From Toxonevra muliebris (lineage: Eukaryota; Arthropoda; Insecta; Diptera; Pallopteridae), in NCBI GenBank assembly GCA_963691655.1, contig OY829329.1, positions 61,932,852 to 61,996,851 on the forward strand: a DNA stretch of 64,000 nt. The letters are read 5' to 3'. The notes under the pieces were generated by a model, which saw nothing but the letters and a program-made list of their open reading frames with translations, searched no databases and was not told the origin of the DNA. A program made the position numbers and the translations under genes. This document shows positions 10,078 through 22,415 of the stretch, in pieces. Each line of letters opens with the position of its first letter. Positions within the stretch are counted from its first letter, which is position 1.

Positions 10078-13000
10078 ATTTACAAAAACAAATCCTTACG
10101 CTAAATTTAGGTGGTTAATAATTTCTCCTATTAAATAGACATTTTTATTCTTATTTACTTTTTCACCTTTTTTTTTTTTGTTGGTGCTCTCGCTAAGCAA
10201 AAATAAAAATGACACACACTTAGCAGTGGCGGTGTAAAAGTAATTAAATATTTCGATTGCACCTTAATTTTTAGATTTAGTTTTAGATTTCTTTTTTTTC
10301 ACTTTTTGTTGTTTTAGAATTTTAAAGAGTTTTACAAAAATCAAGTAGTATAACAAAATTAAACTTATACTAGGTAGATTTAAGATTTATGGTAGAAATT
10401 TAATAAATGTTTAGGTAAATTTAAGATTTTTATAATATTATGTTAAAATTTTTAGAATCTTAAACCCCTTTTTACTTTGTTTTTCGTATTAGAATAGAAT
10501 GACTTGACTGGTAGTACGTTGAACTATCACGTATAATGATATAGCTAATCTAGTGGAGATTTAGATGGATTCAGTTGGATTGATGAATGACCGTACTACT
10601 GGAGATTGTATTGAGTAGTATTTTTATGAAGTTGTATAACTGGAAATCCTAGGTTTTTATAAATTAATGATTAGATACTGCACATATATAAAATTACTAA
10701 CAAAATCTCACCTTTGGAAAAAAAAACTGGATATAAAAAAATAAAAAATATCTTCAAGCCGTGGTTTTAAATTGATTAGACGCATGCGTGGTGTGGTGGA
10801 TAAGCTATTCCAGGCCGATGTTTATCTCAGAATCTCAAATACACGTGGTTTTGTATGGCCTTTTAGGGCTCCACCCCACACGATGTAAACTTTGCACAAT
10901 TTAAACTAAGTTATGGTATATTTTTCACAATGCAATTAAACAAATTATTTTAGGTTTTACTTTTAATTGTGTTTATCAATTTCTTCTTTTTTTTTCACTT
11001 AAGAATATTAGGTCTATGTATACCACTTGTCTCGTTGAAATCCACAGAGCAAAAGAAAGAGTGTTTTAAGCGGAAATCCGGGTATACTTTTCGATAGATG
11101 ATTTTGCCTTTCAACACGTGTCGAAAGCATCGATCGATAACGTTTATCGAAATCGAAAATGCTCGTTAAGTCACAGCACAATACAACAGGGTGATATTTG
11201 TGTTTAACAAAAGGGTGAAAACAAAATTTAAATAAATGCATATTTTATAAAAATGGAAAATAAGATAAAACTAGAGAAATAATAAATCGCGCTCACAACT
11301 TCTATATTCATTTGCGGTTTGGTTTATATTTTGAATTGATTCCAAGGTCTAAATACCTGCTTCACTCTCTCTCTCTCTAAACACTCTGTAAATTCTCTGT
11401 AAACTCTCTAACTCTTTTCTATAAAAAAAAAGTTTCTACCTCACTAAATTATATAACATCTGCTAAAACATACATAAATGAAAAACCAAATCCATAACTC
11501 TCATTGTGTTTAAACATTTTGAAAAAGAAAATAATCTGCACGTATTTATTGCATATACTAAGACCCAAGACCAAGGCATCATAATTTGTTTTAGAAACCT
11601 ACAAACACACACATGAAAACACAGAGCAGAAGTACATGTAAAACATCTACATACGTGCACTCACTCATACATATACACATACATACATATAGAAAGAATC
11701 ATGAGAGTTTTATCCCTGACTTTAATGGTGGTTTCCGACATTTGAATTGCCTATACACACTGATTTATTAGATTTGGTCAGAAACATACAAACACAAATA
11801 CACATACTCATATATGTATATACCCATATGCATACTCATACATGTGAATATTCATAGTAAAAAATGTGTGTGTAAAATCAGAGAACAGAACAGCAAAAGG
11901 CGATACCGTGAACAATGTTTATATATATGTATATACATAAATATAAAATACACCCAAGGACATTTACAGAATATACATATGTATGGTGGGTATAGGTTAT
12001 GTGGTATCCACGTATAACGTATATGTGTGTAAATTGAAGGTAGTCCTCGTATACATGTGTGTATACATAGTGGTATTGGTGGTGATTGTGGTTCACATGG
12101 CATATTTGATGCGATTGTTGGTTTAGTAATTGGTTGAACAAATTTTCAAAAATGACACAAAACACAAATAAACAAACAAGCAAACACTCACACTAGCTTA
12201 CAAATCTTAACACAAATACACACACACACACACATACATGCAGATGACAATAGTGGAATTTTTCAATTTCTTTTGTATTGTCATAAACAAGGATTTGAAT
12301 TTTATTTATTTTTATTTTATTTTTTTTTGCTTTTTTGCTGGTTGTGATCAAGCGAGTGAGCGTAAAAGAAAAGGATTTTCGCAAAGCAATTTCGTCAACA
12401 CATAATGTGTTTTGCCGCTGCCACCGTCATCACCGTCAAAGGGTTTGTTCGTTTGTTTGGCGGCAGGCGGCATGTAGTTCCTTTGGTGCCCAAAAGTAGA
12501 TACACTCGAGATAATTTGAGTGCGGAAGTAACAGAACAGAACACAAAGTTTTGCAACAAAAAGTTGAAGAAAATGATGAAGAAACACAGCAGAAGAGTGA
12601 AGATGTTTATAAGTGAAAAAAAAAGAAATTGGAAAGAAACAGAAGACTGAAGACGTCTATAAGTGAATTTGCAGCAGATGAAGTCGGACCAGCTGATGTA
12701 TATGGAATGTTTGTGTATTATGTATGTGTGTGTGTACATATGTGTATATTGCCCTGAAAGTAAGATTCACACATGTGGAATAAGTGAAAAATTCTTTTGC
12801 GTTTTCTCTCTTTCTCTTTTACTTTCTCTCTTCGGTTTTTTTGACTATCTATTTACAACAACAAAAACTTCCGTTAAGGATTTGCTACCGCCGCAGTTGT
12901 TGTGATGTGAATTATTTGTATTATTTGTTTATATGTAGTAATCTTTTTTTTTATTCTCTCGTAGTCCTTTACTTTTTTTCCATAGCTGTGTATGTATTTG

Positions 13001-13490
13001 CCTGTATTTGTTTTTGCATTTCGCTATCATAATATATTTGTTATTTTATATACTTGTTTTAGGTATTATTTTGTGTGTTTGCCTATGTATTTATGTGTGT
13101 GTTCGTTTTGACATGCCACAAACACATGAATGACATAGACAAATTGTATGCTTTGAAATATATTGTTATTGTATAGAAAATATTCAAACGGATATATTTA
13201 CTAGCTAGCCAAAGAATACAGCGTAAGTGTTTGGAAATGCAAAGTAATCATCTCTTTGACCTATAAATTTTTTGGTAACCGTACAATTTCCAGTACCTTT
13301 TTGGCCAGTAAAATCAATATTAGTATATCATTTCTAGATTTACTTATACTTAAAAGTTGCTTCCTTGCGGAAAATTTTGAAATTTAGTCAGTCTTTGTAT
13401 AGCTTCTAAATTAAAAGGGAACATACTAATCTTGAAAATGAGCCAAGTGAAACTCTACTTAGATCAATATCGGTAATATGGATGCTCTCT
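10078..13490. other. Noncoding DNA, presumed intron
   Basis: AT-rich with ACATA/TATGTA and CA microsatellites, including an (AC)n run at 12218-12234. A GTGTGGTGG/CCACCCCACAC inverted pair lies at about 10789-10884. A CGATA-type motif cluster lies at 11092-11150. A GC-richer patch at 12405-12520 encodes short frames on both strands without splice context. No gene is recognised. Confidence 0.5.
11092..11150. promoter_or_regulatory. Cluster of CGATA/TATCG motifs
   Basis: Within 60 bases are TCGATAGAT, CATCGATCGATAA and TTTATCGAAATCG. In Drosophila, clustered CGATA words are bound by the insulator protein BEAF-32, and TATCGATA by DREF. Whether either acts here is inference. Motif clusters of this size can occur by chance in AT-rich DNA. 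Confidence 0.3.
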
Positions 13491-13499
13491 AGCGGTAGC

Positions 13500-13690
13500 G
13501 TCTTTGGTCTGAATTTCATTTGAATTTTTGTTTTGGTTTTAATTTGAGTCAGGTTTTTGTCTTATTTGCAGTCTGAGTTTCTATTTAAGTTTGATTTGAA
13601 ATTGGTCTCAACATTGGTTCGAATTTCTTCGGACCTTTAATTTGAATTTTAGTCTAACTTTTGGTTTTATTTCGGATTTCTTCCCGTTTT
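13500..13690 (+). repeat. 12-bp minisatellite block 2
   Basis: GGTCTGAATTTC, GTTTTGGTTTTAATTTGAGT, GGTCTCAACATTGGTTCGAA and similar words in the same orientation as block 1. It is strongly degenerate. Confidence 0.75.
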
Positions 13691-13790
13691 CTTTTTAACT
13701 GTGTTGGGTCTGACTTTTGCTCTTTTTTGGTTTTGTATAATTCGGAGGTGAATTTTATTAGAAAAAAAAGAAGCACAATCGAGTTCAATG

Positions 13791-14136
13791 TTATAATTGA
13801 GAGGCTGAGAGGAAAAGTGGTATACGTTCAGAAAAAAGTGGAATAATTTTACTTAAGAGCAAAAGCAAAACGAAATATGTTCAGAGCAAAAGTGAAACGA
13901 AATATGTTCAGAGCAAAAGTGAAACGAAATATGTTCAGAGCGAAAACGGAATAAAAAACTATGCTGTTCTTGCTCTGAAAGAATTGTTATACCATTTTTG
14001 CTCTTACTTTTAAGGCGTTTCATTTTCACTCTAAACCGTATTACTTATGCCATTCTTGCACTGACACTCTAAATTATTTCACTTTTGCTCTTATATAAAT
14101 TTTAGCTCGCTTTTCCTCTCAGCCTGTCAATTATAA
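13791..14136. mobile_element. Foldback element with 27-bp tandem repeats
   Basis: The ends are inverted repeats of about 26 bp: TTATAATTGAGAGGCTGAGA at 13791 and its complement with one main difference (TTATAATTGACAGGCTGAGA) ending at 14135. Inside, a 27-bp unit starting AGAGCAAAAGTGAAACGAAA occurs at 13856, 13883 and 13910, with a decayed fourth copy. The right arm carries inverted versions (TTTTGCTCT, TTTCACTTTTGCTC). It sits between two minisatellite blocks. The family is not recognised. Confidence 0.65.
13856..13955 (+). repeat. 27-bp tandem repeat, 3-4 copies
   Basis: Three almost identical back-to-back copies (13856-13882, 13883-13909, 13910-13936) and a diverged fourth. They form the left arm of the foldback element. 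Confidence 0.9.
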
Positions 14137-14239
14137 AAAAAAGAACTTTATTGAAAAATGGAAACTTGGAAAAGTATACAAAATATAGGAAAGATATGGA
14201 AAATTAGGATAGAAAAGAAATTAGTAGATGGCTTAGACA

Positions 14240-14400
14240 GTTTTGAATTTTCATCTTAATTTTAATCCGATTTTAGTTTCATTTGAGTTTTGGTTTGATT
14301 TTTTGCCTGTCTATTAATCTGGTTATTGATTTGGTTACAACCTGATTTATAATCTGGCCCCCGATTTATTCTCAAGTTTGGTTTAGTCTGCTCTGAAACA
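14240..14400 (+). repeat. 12-bp minisatellite block 3
   Basis: TTTTAATCCGATTTTAGTTT, GAGTTTTGGTTTGA and GGTTTAGTCTG-like units continue the same degenerate family on the other side of the foldback element. Confidence 0.65.
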
Positions 14401-15145
14401 TAACAAACACATTTTAGGCGTTCTACTGTTTTTTTTTTTATTTTATATCCCATAAAATTTGCCTGAGTTCTCCAATTTTTTTTTTGTTGCAGATAATTTA
14501 TAAGAATTGCTTCGGATATGAGATTTTATACCTATATTGCCGGCCACTGCAGAGATAAGTTTTTCAGTTCATCAACATTTGAAAACAAATTCAAGATCAC
14601 GTAGTTTTACTCTAAACTCTTGTTTTTTCCCACTATCTAACAAATTACAAAGCTCTAATGGGTTGAAGGCAATCCCATGCCAAGTCTATTTATTTAGGTA
14701 CTCTAGTGGAGGGTTTCGGGGCCCAATTTTAATCTACATATTTTGGCTTTTAAAATACGTCATTTTGTATTTTTTGTTTAATAACAGAAACCACGCCCTC
14801 TTATTTAATGTTGCGCAAATTTCTTTAGTGAAATATATCGTTTTATCAATTTCCATTCATTATGATAAATGTCGTAGCTTTCGAGATATGCCGAATATTA
14901 CCTAATATATGCTGAGTATGCCAATTTTCACTTCAGTTTCGAAGTTATAAGAACTTCCATTGTTCTCACGATAGGTTGTTTTGAATATAAAATTTGTATG
15001 CGAGATACCACGCCTATGGGGGAAATAGTGACCATTTTCTATTCAGAGCAGTGAAAGAATGAATGCTTGATTCGGCGAGTGAATCATACAGTGAGCTCTG
15101 AAGCATATGTATAGCTAGGATTGCAAGAAAATTAGAATAAGTAGT
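14401..15145. other. Noncoding DNA of repeat character
   Basis: A plus-strand frame at 14537-14905 has no recognisable domain. The text (ACCACGCCCTC, TATCGTTTTATCAATTTCC, TTTCGAGATATGCCG) resembles the common noncoding intergenic repeats of flies in style. No gene is supported. Confidence 0.4.
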
Positions 15146-15179
15146 ATTCCAAGAACAGGGTAATGAGTTCAGAAGATTT

Positions 15180-15630
15180 CAAGCAGAAATTTCTTTTTGC
15201 AAAATCTATGGCCCAGTTTTGCGCTGATAGAGCTGGAGTTGAAGTCGGAAACCTACACAAGTGCTGATATTTGATCTTTGATCCAAAAATTATTAGACAC
15301 TATGCTCAAACAAATTTGTATTCTTTGTCACACGCCTTGCTTTGAAAAATTTTCACAAACTACTTATAAGAAAATGGTTATAAAGCGAAAAGGAATTACA
15401 ACTCAACAAAGCAAAATTGCGTGAAAATAAAAACAGATATACCATACAAAAAATGAGAACGACTAAGGAGTGAGATTGAAAAATTCTTAAAGAGCACAAA
15501 AAAGGTGTCCCAAAATATCGAAGATTATAAAAGGAGATGGGCAAACTGCAAAAAGGTGTCTGAAAAAACTATCAAATCTCTAATGGAAGGCTTACCAGAA
15601 AAAGTCCACGAGTTCATAAATAGTGGTTAG
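15180..15630 (+). pseudogene. Possible Tc1-like transposase fossil (C-terminal part)
   Basis: Near 15450-15629 one plus-strand frame reads in part EIEKFLKSTKKVSQNIEDY, then KRRWANCKKVSEKTIKSL and MEGLPEKVHEFINSG before a stop. The order 'aromatic-rich stretch, then (S/M)LMEGLP-(R/K)V..FI.SGG' is how the C-terminal tail of several Tc1-like transposases looks, where the last helices follow the final catalytic Glu. No DDE residues can be placed upstream, and the upstream frame is broken. No inverted terminal repeats were found. The call rests on a short match made from memory. Confidence 0.3.
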
Positions 15631-15634
15631 AACT

Positions 15635-16660
15635 ACAAAATTTATATTTTTCTGTAATTTGTAAAATATTATCAATTAAATAAAAAAAAGATTCTTTCGA
15701 TCTCACTCCATATGCATTCAGAGGTGATGGCTACTACTTGGCTAAAGTCCTATACAGAAATATTCACCATCCATATTTACGACACTCAAGCTATTTCTTA
15801 CCTATGAATGCATTTTTTTTTCAAATTTTTAAATTTCAGTTTTGCCTTCGTATATTTTCATTCATATCGTTCGTTCTTCTGCTTTTCCTTTTTTTACATC
15901 GTATCATTCTCAATTATTTACAGCATGGCACACTATGCGTTCATTCGTTCGTTACTTTTGACTAGAGCGGTTAAATGCGGGTTACCCATTGCCATTTGTT
16001 TTTGTTCTGGTTTTGTTTTTCGGTTTGCTGCTACCAGCAACAATGACAACAACAGCAACAATGAATGAACAACGTTGCGGCATAGAGCGAACATTTATGT
16101 CAAACTAAACCGAATGCGAAATTGGAAAAATTGTAAATTCCTTCCGATTGGATGAGTTTCTTTGTCATTTGATTCTTATGAGGTTTTGCCATCTGATGTT
16201 GTGATCTTATATAACATTTTTACTTTTTGTTTTATTATATTTGACTGTATCGTTTGTATGTTCGAGTACACTGCAAAAAATGTAGGCAAGTATATGATAA
16301 AGTTTTATTTTATTCTTTAAGATTTTCTGTGGTTCAAATGGAAGCTTTTTTTTATATACATGTTTAAAAATAATTACCAAGAAATTGGGGAAAACTATTA
16401 GTTTGTTAACTTAGAGAGCATTTTACATTAGTTCATTGTTCTTCGCTCGTTTTATGGTATATTAGTCTTTGTTTTTTCAGTAGAACAAGCAGTGTCTTTG
16501 TCTGCTAAGTATATTCTTCAGAGAAGAAGTATGTAAAACAGTCTTTTTAAGACTGATACACACTTTTTTGAAACAAAATTCGTAGCTGCTCAAAGTCAAG
16601 CATTTTTCCAGCCATTCCATTTTTTCCATGGGGGAATATTAATGTGAGCCCACCAGAACA
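15635..16660. other. AT-rich noncoding DNA
   Basis: No exon or RNA gene is seen. Small CAA/CAG words (16035-16070) and an ACACTGCAAAAAATG word at 16268, which looks like a MITE end but lacks a partner, are the only notable items. Confidence 0.5.
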
Positions 16661-16666
16661 ACAAAA

Positions 16667-17958
16667 TACCCTTGATCAAAAAGTTCCCGAAATAACCAAC
16701 GTGTGGCGCTCCCATCGTTCCGATTTGAGTTCTGTTTTTTTGTTGAGTTGGTATATCTGTTGTTGATATTCCCTTTGAATCTTAGCGTCATAGCTTGACA
16801 TTTGCAAAAGTTACGTAGCCAAGAGTACATCTATCTCTGTGTGCGTTGGCGATTTTTTACAATTTTATTAAACTGTATTGTATTAAATTTTGCGCAAAAA
16901 ACGGATTTAATGGTGCGCGAACGTTGGAAAAGTGTTTCGGCAATGATTCTTTAAAGAAAACGGTCGTTTACTAGTGGCGCGAGCGGCTCAAAAGTGATCG
17001 TGAGTCAATCGAAGATGATGAACGCAGTGGCAAACCATCGACATCGAAAACCGACATCGAAAACATTGATAAAGTAAAAGAAATTTTGATCAATAACCGC
17101 AAATTAACCATCAAAAAGATAGCGGAGGACTTGAATATTGCCTATGGATTCGTCCAAGACATTTTGGTTAATGATTTGGGTTTCCGTAGTGTAGCAGCAA
17201 AGATGGTGCCAAAAGACCTCAAAAAAGAGTAAAAAAGAGCCCATGTTGACGTCGCAAAAGACATGATTTGCGAGACTGAATCCGATCCCACATTCATCAA
17301 AATGATCATTACTGGAGACGAGACGTGGGTTTACGAGTACGACATGCAATCCAGACATCAGGAAAGTGAATGGCGTTCACCAAACGAGCCCAGACCAAAA
17401 AAACACGTCGTTTTCAGTCAAAAAAGAAGGAAATGTTCATGGTTTTCATTGATTACAACGGTGTAGTGCATCATGAATTTTTGCCAGAAGGCCAGACAGT
17501 ATACAAAGAGTATTATTTGGGCGTTATGAGACGTTTGCGTGAAGTAATTCGTCGAAAGAGATCAGAATTGTGGACAGAAAACTCGTGGATTTTGCACCAT
17601 GATAACGCACCGTCGCACAGTGCCATCATTATTCGTAATTTTTTGACGAAAAATGCAACAAATACCATCCAACAGCCACCGAATTCACCTGATTTGGCTC
17701 TGTTTAATCGAGTTAAAAAACCATTACGGGGAACGCGTTTCAGCAGCCGAGAGGAAGTAATGGAAAAATCGCAGGAAGCACTGATGGACATACCGAAAAC
17801 CGAATATAAAAAATGTTTCGAGGATTGGATCAAGCGCTGGCATAAGTGTGTTGCAGTCGATGGGGATTACTTTGAAGGGAACAATATAGATTTAAATGAA
17901 TAAACTGGTATTTTTAATTTTCTGAATAAATTCCGGGAACTTTTTGATCAAGGTGGTC
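16667..17958 (+). mobile_element. mariner element, decayed
   Basis: Inverted terminal repeats share CCTTGATCAAAAAGTTCCCG: left at about 16670-16690, right as the complement at about 17933-17952. The span of about 1.29 kb matches the usual mariner length. A TA lies at the left edge; the right TA is not clear. The transposase frame between the ends is described separately. The element is dead because of two stops, a frameshift and loss of a catalytic residue. Confidence 0.9.
16861..17903 (+). pseudogene. mariner (DD34D) transposase, inactivated
   Basis: Frame 1 carries the N-terminal DNA-binding part (IKFCAKNGF, then ESIEDDERSGKPSTS, then IKKIAEDLNIAYGFVQDIL), interrupted by TAG at 16972 and TAA at 17230. 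The first catalytic Asp is in TGDETW (codon 17317-17319). A frameshift occurs at the seven-A run near 17396-17402. The second Asp is in HHDNAPSH (codon 17601-17603). In the family the third Asp lies 34 residues later in SPDLAPxD. Here the text goes directly SPDLALFNRVK, so about five codons including that Asp are gone (near 17700). The C-terminus ends normally (VDGDYFEGNNIDLNE, stop 17901). Total span corresponds to about 345 codons, as in the family. It cannot encode active transposase. Confidence 0.92.
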
Positions 17959-17959
17959 T

Positions 17960-18697
17960 GATTGCCACAATTGTACATCTTCATATTTGAGTCCACGAAA
18001 AAATGCAATTGTGCTTACTTAAAAAATTCGAGTTCGAGTGATTAGCTCACTTTTTTATTCAGCGAAGATTCTATTTTGAATTCGATCGGAGTAGAAAATT
18101 GTGAATCTTGCTTTTGGAGAGACAAACGCAGAAGGTGGTAGACGAAAGCGGTTCTCAGTGGTGGCTTTTGAGACTTCTGAGATATCGAACTATTTTTATT
18201 TGTATTTTTTTTTTGCGTAGAATATGAGACCATAACATAAACTATTCGCATAAACAAGCGATTTTGTTTTTGAGCTCAAAAATTACAGATTACGTGATGA
18301 CAGGGCTTAAACTTTTATAAATAAATACTTAAACTAAAATTGTGTTTGCTAAAATAACGCATAAAATGTATGCTAATAACATTTTAGCAAATAATATTTG
18401 TTGATTTTGGTTAAGAAAAAGTTTCACTGTTTACAAAAAAGGTTTACCGTCGCACTTAATGCATTTGTACACCAACAATATAGTTACATAAAATTGTTTG
18501 TATTTGTGTGTATATGTAAGTCACGTGGTCGTATGCTTGAATGCTTGAATGTGATTGGAAAATATCGCGTTGGGATTACCAATGAAAAACCAAAACAAAA
18601 AAAAAACAAAAAAGAAGCTAAATAAGGAGAGTGGTAGAGAAAGAGAGAGAGAGGGAGAGAGAGAGAGCAGCAACAAAGTTTAAATAATACGAATATG
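17960..18697. other. Noncoding DNA with GAGA run
   Basis: AT-rich sequence with a GAGA microsatellite at 18636-18668. No coding segment is recognised. Confidence 0.55.
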
Positions 18698-18705
18698 AAT
18701 AGGAC

Positions 18706-19723
18706 CAGCGATGCCAACTTGCGAGGAAATCCCCGATTTGCGGGGAATTTTACTAGGTGCAGGGAATCGGGGAATGAGCTGTGTTTTGCGGGGAATTTGA
18801 AGTTGTTCAGCTCTTAGTCATAAAAGTCTGTAGAATAGTCTTTTCTTAAGTGGGCCCTGCGATTTAGTGGTTTGGAGAAATTGATTTTTAAAACAGAGTG
18901 CTTTTTGAAAGCATTATATTTCAAAAGTATTTTGTGAAAATTTCAGAGAGAGACGCGTAGTGCTTTTGTAGATATAGACGATTATAGCGCGGAGTACCAG
19001 TCAGGCCAAAACAGTCGCACGGCGCTTCGTCTTCCATTTCGACCGTTCAGAAAGCTATGCCTTAGTCCTCCTGATTAATAACTCTTAATCCTTGCTGACT
19101 AATCTGTTAACTTATAAATTACCATCAGCTATCATAAAGAAGATGAAATATATTTTATATGTTAAAAACCGATTGTCAAAACTTTGAACCCGTTTTTCTC
19201 AAAATAAGGTTTTTGCCATTTTTCATTTGAGTCAAAAGAGAGCCCATGTCTTCTCCTTTGAGAACTTTGATATCCAAAAGTGGGCTGAGGCTTGTGTATC
19301 TATCAAAATGAACGTCTAGTAACTCTAAACACCACATCTCGTTCAAATTTGGTGTGGCAACTACTACCCAATAGGATTAAACTTTGTGCAAGCTAGAGCC
19401 GGATCAATTTTGAGAGTGGGTTCCCTTGAAGTGAAATCTCCCATGTGCCAAAAGAATTCCGGAGTCAGAAAGTACATTTCTATTAATCTACCAGTCCCGT
19501 AAAAATTGGTTAAGTTTTGGACCGAGTAAGTTCAGGGTCGCCTTAATATAATACTCATTGCGGTCAATTTTAGGTAATTTTTCGTTTTTCTAAAATGTTT
19601 ATATGGAAAGTTCGTGTCGCGCTGTTATAATATGAAATTATATCGATGCGGGGAATTCGATCGAAAATCGGGGAATTTCTCAAGAGCTATCGGGGAGAAA
19701 GAAAAAACGAGTTGGCAACCCTG
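18706..19723. mobile_element. Non-autonomous hAT-type element
   Basis: The element begins CAGCGATGCCAACTTG and ends, in reverse complement, CAGGGTTGCCAACTCG. It is flanked by a perfect 8-bp target duplication AATAGGAC (18698-18705 and 19724-19731). CAGNG termini with 8-bp duplications are the hAT superfamily pattern. Both arms repeat the words GCGGGGAATT and ATCGGGGAAT (18737-18800 and 19650-19695). There is no transposase frame in the 1018 bp, so it would need a partner element to move. Confidence 0.88.
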
Positions 19724-21214
19724 AATAGGACCAACAACAAAAAAAAAAAATAAAAAAACAACAAAAATTTGGAAACAGATTTTATGTGAGAAAAAATGGT
19801 TGTTTTTGTATTTGTTGGTTCCAGCTCTGTCTGTCTGTCGCTTTGTTTGTCTTTCTGTCTGTAATGCCTTGCAGCAGCAATAATATGCGCGAGGAAGAAC
19901 AGTGGTTGAGGGTGAGGTGGAGGTGGAGGGCAGTTGAATGTGGCTTAGAGTGGTGATTGTCTGAGTGGAAATGAGGAGTTGGGGAGTTTGCCTGTGGGGA
20001 TGAGGTGGGTGTCGGTGAGGTAGATCGGTGCTGCTGCAGATTTACGCACTCTCTCCCTGATTTCTCTCTCGCTCCCTTTTTTTTTTTGTGATATTTTTTA
20101 TATGTATACATTATTTTTTATTCAGTGATGTATTTATTTAAGCGACACGCGAAATGACAAATTTCGCATAAATTTATCTAAAAAAAAAGGAAATTTTAAA
20201 ACCAGAAAAAAAAAAATTTTTAGTCTTCCCTCTTTCTTCTTTTTCATCTCTGTTTTATTTTTCTTTGCTTTCTCCATCCGATTTATTTTTCCGTTTTTAC
20301 TAAAATTTTTCTTTCTTTGTATTAACAAAGAAACGACAACGAAAAAAATTAAACGCCGCGCATGATGAATACCAAAAATTGTGTGTGTATTTTGATAAAT
20401 TATGTGACGGCGTGACACAATGGCGACATTACGTTGGCAGCATTTCAAAATAACAATGGAAAAACTACAGCAACAACAAGAGCAATAGCAGCAACAACAG
20501 CAACAGAAATTTTTGTAATAGCAGCAGCTACAAAGTTTAAACTCAAGGTTAAAGTTACAAGCTGTTTACGTGTCAGATTTGTCAGATTGGTATTTGTTTT
20601 TTTTTTTTGTTATTTTTTTTTTGTGTTCTGAATTCTGTGTTTGTTTGACGATAGACAAGACAATACACACATACCATATATACATATGGAACTTGCCCCT
20701 TCTCTACCCTCGTCCGAAATGTGTAAGCAGATATTGTCACTGCTGCTGTTGCTGCTGCAGTTTTTCGTACTTCGTTATATGTTTTAGCCTCAAGCGGATT
20801 TGCTATTTAACATTTAGATTGATTTCTTATACAAGTATATATATATAGCAAGTGTGTATGTATGTGTGTGCATGTATTGTATTGTACTGTAAATATGTAT
20901 TTTTATTATTTTTTGTTGCGATTTTTTTCAGATTCATCAAATTGCAAAATATTTCTTTTTTATGACTTTAATATCCTGGTAAACACTCCTATAATTTTTT
21001 CGAATACCCTTCCATCCTACTGCCACACCCATTTTTTCTCTTTCAGCTTTCGTACTCTTTTTACGGTGCATATGGGAAAGGTGTGCGCTTGGTTTTTTGT
21101 TTTTTTTTTGTTTATTTTTTTCCATAAATCCCGCATTTAATTTTGTTTTTTGTTCAGATTTTACCTTATAATACATAGGTTTTTGTTGTTGCTTTGCTTT
21201 CTTACTTTATTTTC

Positions 21215-21257
21215 AGAGAGCGAGAGTGAGAGAGAGAGAGAAAGAGTGAGAGAGAGG
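21215..21257 (+). repeat. GAGA microsatellite
   Basis: Interrupted GA run. GAGA factor could bind such runs in flies; function here is not known. Confidence 0.9.
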
Positions 21258-21597
21258 ATAAAATGTCATTTTAATGGCTTTGTTGTTGCTTTGTTGCTGT
21301 TGTTGTGTGTGCATTTTATGCCAACATGTAAAATCCATTTAGTTTTGACATAAAATACATAAATCTAAATTTGATATATTTTACTCTTATGCTGTAAAAA
21401 TATTACATTAATACTGTACATACACACATACTTACATATCCATTTATAAATAGGTGAGTGTGTGTATGTGTATTACATCCAACATTTGTATGTCTATAAG
21501 TGTAGGTGCGAAATTATTTGAATATGTTTTTATAGTGTGTGTGCGTGAGCGCACATACATATTACATTTTGTTGCTGTTTTTTTTGTTATGCGAAAC

Positions 21598-21665
21598 ATA
21601 TATATATATATATATTTACACATAAATACATATTTACACATATATATATGCACATATATGTATGT
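21598..21665 (+). repeat. (TA)n / ACATA microsatellite
   Basis: A (TA) run followed by ACACATA and ACATATATG words. Confidence 0.9.
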
Positions 21666-22224
21666 AAAAAGTACCACTGACATCTACATGACACTTTTGT
21701 TTTATCAACTTTTGTATTTTCGTATTTTGTGCAAATTTTGATTGAATTATTTTAATGCGCTATTTTCTTATTTGCCGTTTTTGTTATTTTTGTTGTCGGC
21801 CTTGATGATAATGAGGTTAAAGTTGTTAAATGAAATGTGCATGTGTGGGTAACTTAAAACTAGGTTTGGTTAAAATGATATCCTGCGGGTGACAGCACAC
21901 AGTACAGGTCAAAAATTCATATTATAAAACCATTTGAAAAGAAGGTAAGTTCCCCTTTCCAAGGTCAGGCCATTTGAATCACTAAGTGTTTTATATCAGT
22001 ACATAAATCACAGCTGGCTGTTAGCATTGAAGATAATTTACAGTCTCCTGTTTTTCTTTGATGCTCTCCAATTTATTTCAGGAGTGATTTGTAACAGTCT
22101 GTGCATTTTGAATTTCATTCCTGGTCGTAAAATGGCATATTATAAACAAAATTCCATCGTTCGTAATTCGTTCGACAGATACTGTATTCCCCAGCTACCA
22201 AATCAACTAGTGCTGATCAAAAAG

Positions 22225-22413
22225 GTTTGTAAGAATTTTTTGTCTGATTTTTATTCTGAATTTTCGGTCTACATTTGAGATTTTTTTATTTTGAGTTTGG
22301 ATCTGATTTCGGTCTGAATTTGCTCCGAATTTTAGTTTGATTTTTTTTTTTTTTTGATTATGGCCTGATTTTGGTCTGAGGTTTAGTTTGAATTATAGTT
22401 TGAGTTTTGTTCT
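22225..22413 (+). repeat. 12-bp minisatellite block 4 (left half)
   Basis: GTCTGATTTTTATTCTGAAT, TCGGTCTACATTTGAG, GATTTCGGTCTGAATTTG and TTTTGGTCTGAGG units. The block ends exactly where the TA-flanked MITE begins and resumes after it. Confidence 0.8.
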
Positions 22414-22415
22414 TA

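Larger units (their letters stand above)
19732..22224. other. Microsatellite-rich noncoding DNA
   Basis: Poly(A) and poly(T) runs, CAA/CAG words (20455-20530), GAGA (21215-21257) and a TA/ACATA run (21598-21665). An exon-like AAG-GTAAGT at about 21945 has no coding-like sequence before it. No gene or RNA gene is supported. Confidence 0.55.

Noticed and set aside
10785..10890. GTGTGGTGG/CCACCCCACAC inverted pair as a MITE
   Set aside because: The match is short and imperfect and no target duplication was found.
15738..16068. Membrane protein frames near 15.8 kb
   Set aside because: T-rich simple sequence; two overlapping frames both look hydrophobic, which is a composition effect.
21935..21955. 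AAG-GTAAGT donor on the plus strand
   Set aside because: The sequence before it is AT-rich without a coding-like frame; an isolated donor match is expected by chance.
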